Source: an uncultured Clostridium sp. (GTDB lineage: Bacteria > Bacillota > Clostridia > Clostridiales > Clostridiaceae). From it: a stretch of DNA of 11,463 nucleotides. The notes below the pieces were generated by a model. That model ran no database searches, was not told the origin of the DNA, and saw only the letters and a list, made by a program, of their open reading frames with translations. Shown piece after piece: positions 6,649 through 11,463 of the stretch. The DNA is taken from NCBI RefSeq assembly GCF_937920395.1, contig NZ_CALEVF010000081.1, positions 1-11,463 on the forward strand, read 5' to 3'. A program made the translations under genes and the position numbers. Each line of letters starts with the position of its first letter. The stretch's first letter is position 1.

Positions 6649-7566
6649 TTAAACCAAAAATTGTCTCATATAATTCCTACTTATAGTTATTGATTCTTTT
6701 ATTAATTGAAGAGAATCTTCAAAAGCCTTATCCTCTACTTCTATACATGCAAATCCTCTATATCCTATGTCCGTTAAGGCTGATACATATTTACCCCAAT
6801 CTATATCTCCTAGTCCTACAAGTTTTGGTGAAATGTATTGTAGCGGAGTAGCCATAATACCCACGTCATCAAGTTTATCTTTGTATTTTTTTATATCCTT
6901 GAAATGCACATGGAATATTCTATCTTTAAATTCATATATTGGTTTTATATAGTCTATTTGTTGCCATACAAAGTGAGATGGATCATAATTTAATCCAAAG
7001 TTAAGACTTGGTATTAACTTAAACATCTTTCTCCATATATCAGGAGTTGTGGCAAGATTCAATCCACCAGGCCATTCATCCTTTGTAAAAAGCATAGGAC
7101 AGTTTTCAATAGCTACTCGTACATCATTTTCTTCTGCAAACTTAATTATTGGAGTCCAAACTTTCTTAAATTCAATAAGATTTTCTTCCACAGTCTTGTC
7201 TTTATCCTTACCTATAAACGTTGTAACAGTTTTAACTCCTAGTATCCCTGCTGCTTTTATTATTTTTTTAATATGCTCTATATAAAATGCGCTCTTTTTA
7301 GCATCAGGATCTAAAGGGTTAGGATAATATCCAAGTGCAGAAATCTCAACTCCTTTTGATTTTATATAGTCATTAATATATCCAGCTCTTTTTTCATCCA
7401 TACTATCAACATTAATATGTGTGACACCAGCATATCTTCTTTCTGCCTTTCCAATTGGCCAACACATCATTTCAACACAAGAAAATCCATTATCAGAAGC
7501 ATAATTTATTACTTCTTCAAAACTTAAATCTCCCAATATGGCACTAACGAATCCTAGTTTCATCAT
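6649..7566 (-). CDS. Sugar phosphate isomerase/epimerase-like TIM-barrel protein (xylose isomerase-like), last gene of operon
   Basis: This intact 305-residue protein belongs to the AP-endonuclease-2/xylose-isomerase-like TIM-barrel fold. It opens with LGFVSAILGDLSFEEVINYASDNGFSCVEM. Likely divalent-metal ligands are in the usual order: Glu154 (VAIENCPM), Asp195 and His198 (NYDPSHFVWQ), His219/His221 (HVHFKDIK) and Glu276 (CIEVED). GLGDIDW (251-257) is the typical loop before the last barrel strands. Members isomerise, epimerise, dehydrate or cleave sugars and inositols; the substrate cannot be read here. The start at ATG 7566 or 7563 follows a GGAGGG site about six bases upstream. It is 13 bases after the upstream oxidoreductase gene and just before the operon terminator. 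In an oxidation-dependent glycoside pathway it would act on the 3-keto intermediate. Confidence 0.88.
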   Translation of the reverse strand: MMKLGFVSAILGDLSFEEVINYASDNGFSCVEMMCWPIGKAERRYAGVTHINVDSMDEKRAGYINDYIKSKGVEISALGYYPNPLDPDAKKSAFYIEHIKKIIKAAGILGVKTVTTFIGKDKDKTVEENLIEFKKVWTPIIKFAEENDVRVAIENCPMLFTKDEWPGGLNLATTPDIWRKMFKLIPSLNFGLNYDPSHFVWQQIDYIKPIYEFKDRIFHVHFKDIKKYKDKLDDVGIMATPLQYISPKLVGLGDIDWGKYVSALTDIGYRGFACIEVEDKAFEDSLQLIKESITISRNYMRQFLV

Positions 7567-7579
7567 AACTCCCTCCTTT

Positions 7580-8551
7580 TTAGTATTTTATAGCAACTTT
7601 TTTACCAGTTTCCTCTGATTCATATGCTGCGCTCAATAACCTAGTTAAAGAAATTGCTTCATCAATGCCTATGTGTATTTCTTTATTTTCTGTAACTCCT
7701 TCAATCCATTGAATTAATGGACTAGGAAGTGATTGTGGTAAATTTTCTTTAGTAATCCATTTCCCATCTGTTTCTGCATTTGCATAACTAACACCATCTC
7801 TAATCATAAGCGTTCCTGTTGTTCCACTAATTTCAAGAGTTAGTGGTGTATAAACTGAAACAAAACTTGTTTCAGCTACACCAATAGCACCATTTTGAAA
7901 TTCAAATACTGATACTGCATTGTCTTCAACTTGTCTATTAGTTATTTTTGTAAAAGTTGCAGTAACATTTTTCGCTTTACCTAAGAGCCACTCTAATAAA
8001 TATACAGTGTGAGTACCTAAATCAATCATAGCTCCACCACCACAATTTTCCTTATTATAAAAACTCTCAGGCAACCAATTTGCAATGCTTCCATTATGAG
8101 CATTGCGTACCCTTGCATATGTTATATCACCTAATGCTCCACTTTCAACCATTTGTTTTGCAAAAATCATTTCAGAGCTAAATTTATGAACAAATGCAAT
8201 TGAAAATTTTACATTATTTCTTTCAACTGCTTCTTTTATTTTTATACAATCATCTACTGTAAGTGCAAGAACTTTTTCTGTGAAAATATGTTTCTTAGCA
8301 TTAGCTGCTTTAATGATTAATTCTGTATGCATAACCGTTGGGGAATTAATAACAACACCTTCGATAGAATCATCCTTCAAAAGGAGATCATAATCTTCAA
8401 TAAATTTACAATTTAATTTATTTGCCCATTTAATTCCAGCTTCTTTATTTTCATCCCACACTGCTATAATTTCACATTGTGATAATTCCATAATTTGTTT
8501 GGCATAGTCTTTAGCATGCACATGCCAAGAACTTATCATTGCAATCTTCAT
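7580..8551 (-). CDS. Gfo/Idh/MocA-family oxidoreductase with atypical nucleotide-binding and EKP motifs
   Basis: This is a 323-residue NAD(P)-dependent oxidoreductase. I start it at ATG 8551 (MKIAMISSWHVHAKDY), six bases after GGGGTG, rather than at the GTG at 8560 that lies within that binding site. It has an N-terminal Rossmann domain and a C-terminal alpha/beta domain with DLGTH (Asp177, His181), where His is the usual catalytic residue. Two motifs differ from the family norm. The GxGxxG/A dinucleotide loop is replaced by SSWHVHA, and the catalytic EKP is EKV (Lys93 kept). The SxxHVHA type of N-terminus occurs in a known side branch of the family, so the enzyme may still be active but with altered cofactor handling. 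It is the fourth gene of the operon, between another oxidoreductase and a TIM-barrel protein. A role in oxidising or re-reducing a sugar ring carbon is inferred. Confidence 0.87.
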   Translation of the reverse strand: MKIAMISSWHVHAKDYAKQIMELSQCEIIAVWDENKEAGIKWANKLNCKFIEDYDLLLKDDSIEGVVINSPTVMHTELIIKAANAKKHIFTEKVLALTVDDCIKIKEAVERNNVKFSIAFVHKFSSEMIFAKQMVESGALGDITYARVRNAHNGSIANWLPESFYNKENCGGGAMIDLGTHTVYLLEWLLGKAKNVTATFTKITNRQVEDNAVSVFEFQNGAIGVAETSFVSVYTPLTLEISGTTGTLMIRDGVSYANAETDGKWITKENLPQSLPSPLIQWIEGVTENKEIHIGIDEAISLTRLLSAAYESEETGKKVAIKY

Positions 8552-8583
8552 ATTATACACCCCATTTTTTATATTAAAGCCTT

Positions 8584-9639
8584 CTATATTTCAACATGAA
8601 CCGCAGATGAAGTTTCGCTAGAAACAAATGCTGCTTCCATTACCTTTATAACACGCATTGCTTGTGCTGGTGTTATTTTAAGTGGTGCTTTTCCTTCAAT
8701 AGCGTCTATTAACCCATCATATACAACTGTTAAATTATCCACAACATCCATAGGTTCAGATATTATTATTTCTTCTATAGAGTTTGCATTTCTAGGTGCC
8801 ATAGTCTTAGTAGGTCCAGCTTTAGTATAAACAATTTCATCAACCCAAACACTTTCTTTATCTATGCACCTTACTATTTTTCCGCCACAATCCCAATCAT
8901 CTATTTGTAGTGTTCCTTTTTTACCTAAAACATACCATCTTGGATGTGTTATATAGTTATTTGTAGATACTTCAATATGAGCTGTTAACCCACTCTCAAA
9001 TGTCAATGTAAGACGAAAGTTATCTTCCACATCACTGTACTCAATGTTATACATTTTACAAAATACATTAGTAACCTTCTGATCAATCATATACAGCATT
9101 TGATCAATTAAATGTACCCCCCAATCTACCATCATGCCTCCACCAAGCCTTTTGATAGTTCTCCAGCCAGTTGGCATTCCTCTTGAGCCCTCAACTCTGG
9201 ATTCTATAGCATACACATCTCCAAGCAAACCCTCTTCAACACTTCGCTTCATCAAAACGAAGTCCTTATTTGTTCTCCTATTTTGATCAATAGTAAATAC
9301 TTTATTATATTTAATAGACGCTGCAATTACTTCCTCAAGTTCTATTGAAGATAAAGTTACAGGTTTTTCACTAATAACATGCTTTCCAGCTTTCATTGCC
9401 TCAATTAATAATTCTTTATGCACTTCATTAGTTGTAGCAACAAGAATTATATCAATATCAGGATCAGAGAATAACTCCTCTTTTGAGCCATATGCCTTAA
9501 GTCCTTGTTTTATTGCAAACTCACATCTTTGTGGATTTATATCGTATACTCCCTTTATATTAAGTCGTTTGTAATCCTTAAGTGATTTGAAATGATACTC
9601 TGCCATACCGCCGAAACCAATAATTCCTAAATTAAACAT
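8584..9639 (-). CDS. Gfo/Idh/MocA-family oxidoreductase
   Basis: This intact 351-residue protein starts at ATG 9639, about seven bases after AAGGGG. The N-terminal Rossmann fold begins LGIIGFGGMAEYH (GxGxxA type), followed by SEKPVTL with the catalytic Lys at about 92. The C-terminal substrate domain has GGGMMVDWGVHLID (Asp172, His176). All hallmark residues are present, so it should be a functional NAD(P)-dependent dehydrogenase or reductase of a sugar, inositol or glycoside. It is the third gene of the operon, 14 bases after the preceding TIM-barrel gene. With two paralogues in the same operon, it probably takes one of several redox steps on the same substrate, such as oxidation of one hydroxyl and reduction of a product. 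Confidence 0.9.
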   Translation of the reverse strand: MFNLGIIGFGGMAEYHFKSLKDYKRLNIKGVYDINPQRCEFAIKQGLKAYGSKEELFSDPDIDIILVATTNEVHKELLIEAMKAGKHVISEKPVTLSSIELEEVIAASIKYNKVFTIDQNRRTNKDFVLMKRSVEEGLLGDVYAIESRVEGSRGMPTGWRTIKRLGGGMMVDWGVHLIDQMLYMIDQKVTNVFCKMYNIEYSDVEDNFRLTLTFESGLTAHIEVSTNNYITHPRWYVLGKKGTLQIDDWDCGGKIVRCIDKESVWVDEIVYTKAGPTKTMAPRNANSIEEIIISEPMDVVDNLTVVYDGLIDAIEGKAPLKITPAQAMRVIKVMEAAFVSSETSSAVHVEI

Positions 9640-9653
9640 TTTAAAACCCCTTC

Positions 9654-10379
9654 TTACTTCATAATATATTCAAATGATTTTTTCATATTTTCTAAACTTG
9701 TACCAATAAATTCTTCTTGTTCATATATATAATCAGCCTTTGGTGCTAAATCTATAAGATATTTGAAATCAATTATCCCACTACCAGCATCTACATTTCT
9801 CTTTGTCTCGTTATTTTCTAATTGCTTTAAATGCACTACTGGGCAACGAGATATATTTTTTTTCATATATTTATTAACATCAAGTCCCGCATATGCAATC
9901 CAAAAAACATCTGGTTGTTGTTTTACATATCTTAAATCTGTATTGTTAAAAAGGACCTCTAATGGATACTGACCATTATCCATCTTAAATTCGTGTGCAT
10001 GGTTATGATAAGCAAATATTAGGCCGGCTTTTGCACTTTGTTCTCCTATCTTATTAAATAATTCTGCATGCTCAAGTGCACTTTCTATTGTATTTATTTC
10101 TGCATGTGGACAAACTATATATTTTGCACCTAAAATATTAAGATACTCAAGTTCTGCATCTAAGTTTTCTTTAAGCCTACCTATTCCAACATGTGCTGAC
10201 AAAGCGATCAGATTAAGTTCTTTTAATTTTTTATTCATATCTTTTGCTAAGATATCTTTGTAACCTGCAAATTCAACCCCTGTATACCCTATCTCAGACA
10301 ACTGCTTAAGTGTTCCAAAAAAATCTTTGCTTGTATAATCTTGAACAGACCATAGCTGTGCTGATAATTTATTTAACAT
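9654..10379 (-). CDS. Sugar phosphate isomerase/epimerase-like TIM-barrel protein
   Basis: This intact 241-residue protein is a little short for the family but complete. It starts with LSAQLWSVQDYTSKDFFGTLKQLSEIGYTGVEFAGY, typical of a group often paired with Gfo/Idh/MocA enzymes. Likely metal ligands are Glu130 (YHNHAHEF), Asp157 (QPDVFW), His183 (VVHLKQ) and Glu220 (YIYEQEEF). GSGIIDFKYL (199-208) matches the GxGxIDW loop. The start is ATG 10379, seven bases after AGGAGG, and only 12 bases separate it from the upstream oxidoreductase. Relatives include keto-sugar/inosose isomerases and the lyase-type enzymes that act on 3-keto glycosides. The latter role is an inference from the neighbours. 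Confidence 0.88.
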   Translation of the reverse strand: MLNKLSAQLWSVQDYTSKDFFGTLKQLSEIGYTGVEFAGYKDILAKDMNKKLKELNLIALSAHVGIGRLKENLDAELEYLNILGAKYIVCPHAEINTIESALEHAELFNKIGEQSAKAGLIFAYHNHAHEFKMDNGQYPLEVLFNNTDLRYVKQQPDVFWIAYAGLDVNKYMKKNISRCPVVHLKQLENNETKRNVDAGSGIIDFKYLIDLAPKADYIYEQEEFIGTSLENMKKSFEYIMK

Positions 10380-10391
10380 ATTTTCATCCTC

Positions 10392-11463
10392 CTAATTATT
10401 AAAATATATAGCTTTTCCTGTATTTGCGGATTCATATATAGCTTCAAGAATTTTGGAAACAATATATGCTTCATACGGTTTAACAACTACCTCAGTATCG
10501 TTAATTATAGAATCAATCCAACGTTTAGCTTCAACTATTGGAGGCGTTTCAGCAACCCCGTCATAAAAAGCAACCCCACCAGCACTCAAATCAGGTTTAA
10601 TTTCAATAAGCTTACCAAACTCGTCTTTATTTATGATAAGACCATTTTTAATTTGTGCCCCTGCCTTTGATCCGCAAAGAACAGTACTACCCTCTTGGAT
10701 AGGTTCTATGGTATTAAGTGCCCAACTTGATTCAAGTATAACTGTAGCTCCATTTTCCATTACAATAAAACCAAAAGCAGAATCTTCTACTGTATTCTGT
10801 TTTATATCCCATGGTCCCCAAGGATTCCCACAATCTGGATTTGTTAATTTTTTATATTTTGTACCAACAACCATTTTAGGCTTGTAATTATTCATAAGCC
10901 AAAGTGTAAGATCAAGTGAATGAGTACCAATATCTATAAGAGGACCGCCACCTTGTTCTTCTTCATTTAAAAATACTCCCCATGTAGGTGTACCACGACG
11001 CCTTACTGCAATAGCCTTAGCAAAATATATTTCTCCTAAATCTCCACGATCAATAGCTTTTTTCAAATAAGTACTTTCTGCTTTATGTCTATGTTGGTAT
11101 CCTATAGTTAATTTTTTACCTGTTTCCTTAGCTACATTAACCATTTCTAGTGCATCAGCTGCTGTTTTAGCCATTGGCTTTTCACACATAACATGTTTGC
11201 CTGCTCTCATAGAAGCAATTGATATTTTTGCATGTGATTTATTGGGAGTAAGAACATGAATAACATCAATAGTCTTATCTTGTAATAATTCATTGTAATC
11301 CTTATAAACCCTCGCATCAGGACAACCATATTCTTTTGCTGCTTTTTGTGCTTTTTCTAATACTAAATCACAAAATGCAACCATTTCTACATTTGATACC
11401 GCTTTCAATGATGGCATATGTTTTCCATTTGCAATACCACCGCAACCTATAATTCCTATTCTT
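10392..11463 (-). CDS. Gfo/Idh/MocA-family oxidoreductase, 5' end beyond the window
   Basis: The frame is open to the right edge. The residues before the internal ATG at 11417 read RIGIIGCGGIANGKH, the classic GxGxxA dinucleotide-binding start, so that ATG is not the start and the true one lies just outside. At least 357 codons are visible. Counting from Met at 11417, the catalytic EKP is at 79-81 (MCEKPMAK) and the substrate-domain motif GGGPLIDIGTHSLDL has Asp162 and His166. The C-terminus is normal (ILEAIYESANTGKAIYF). All signature residues are present, so the enzyme should be active. It is the first visible gene of the five-gene minus-strand operon; upstream genes and the promoter are outside. 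The TPTWGVFLNEEEQGGG segment is typical of members acting on glycosides or myo-inositol-like rings, but the substrate is unknown. Confidence 0.88.
   Translation of the reverse strand, partial: RIGIIGCGGIANGKHMPSLKAVSNVEMVAFCDLVLEKAQKAAKEYGCPDARVYKDYNELLQDKTIDVIHVLTPNKSHAKISIASMRAGKHVMCEKPMAKTAADALEMVNVAKETGKKLTIGYQHRHKAESTYLKKAIDRGDLGEIYFAKAIAVRRRGTPTWGVFLNEEEQGGGPLIDIGTHSLDLTLWLMNNYKPKMVVGTKYKKLTNPDCGNPWGPWDIKQNTVEDSAFGFIVMENGATVILESSWALNTIEPIQEGSTVLCGSKAGAQIKNGLIINKDEFGKLIEIKPDLSAGGVAFYDGVAETPPIVEAKRWIDSIINDTEVVVKPYEAYIVSKILEAIYESANTGKAIYFNN

Noticed and set aside
1..11463. Insertion sequence, phage, attachment site or CRISPR array
   Set aside because: No transposase or integrase reading frame, no terminal repeats with target duplications, and no regularly spaced repeats were seen.

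Overview
The window is AT-rich, has strong purine-rich ribosome binding sites (AGGAGG, GGAGGG), short intergenic gaps and AraC-type regulators beside carbohydrate genes. Together these suggest a low-GC Firmicute, most likely a Clostridium-like member of the Clostridia. There is no rRNA, tRNA, CRISPR array, transposase or other clear mobile element.

Left half (1 to about 6400): a decayed glycan-use region. In order it holds an AraC regulator cut off after its cupin domain (+, running in from the left edge); a second AraC regulator (-) with a nonsense codon in its last helix and a damaged start; a family 3 glycoside hydrolase (+) that reads as one frame but lacks its N-terminus and carries two in-frame stops; one intact AraC regulator (-, 3573-4433); a GH130-like mannoside phosphorylase/mannosidase (+) with an internal frameshifting deletion; and an ADP-ribosylglycohydrolase-family gene (-) with a nonsense codon and several deletions. 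Each broken gene can be followed past its stop by residues typical of its family. These are therefore real gene remains, not chance open frames.

Between the halves (about 6385-6648) is a geneless stretch. It has divergent promoter-like sequences, two interleaved inverted repeats, a 30-codon frame that may be the stub of a PTS transporter, and a very strong hairpin terminator.

Right half (6649 to the right edge): a tight five-gene operon on the minus strand, apparently intact. The transcription order is Gfo/Idh/MocA oxidoreductase (start just beyond the window), TIM-barrel sugar isomerase/epimerase-like protein, oxidoreductase, oxidoreductase, second TIM-barrel protein, terminator. Three NAD(P)-dependent sugar oxidoreductases with two xylose-isomerase-like proteins match the logic of oxidation-based (3-keto sugar) glycoside cleavage or inositol/keto-sugar catabolism. 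No transporter or kinase is visible, so the substrate cannot be named.

Taken together, the classical hydrolase/phosphorylase genes and most of their regulators are dead while the adjacent redox operon is preserved. This may mean the bacterium changed its way of handling the same glycans, or simply that the left half is in neutral decay.
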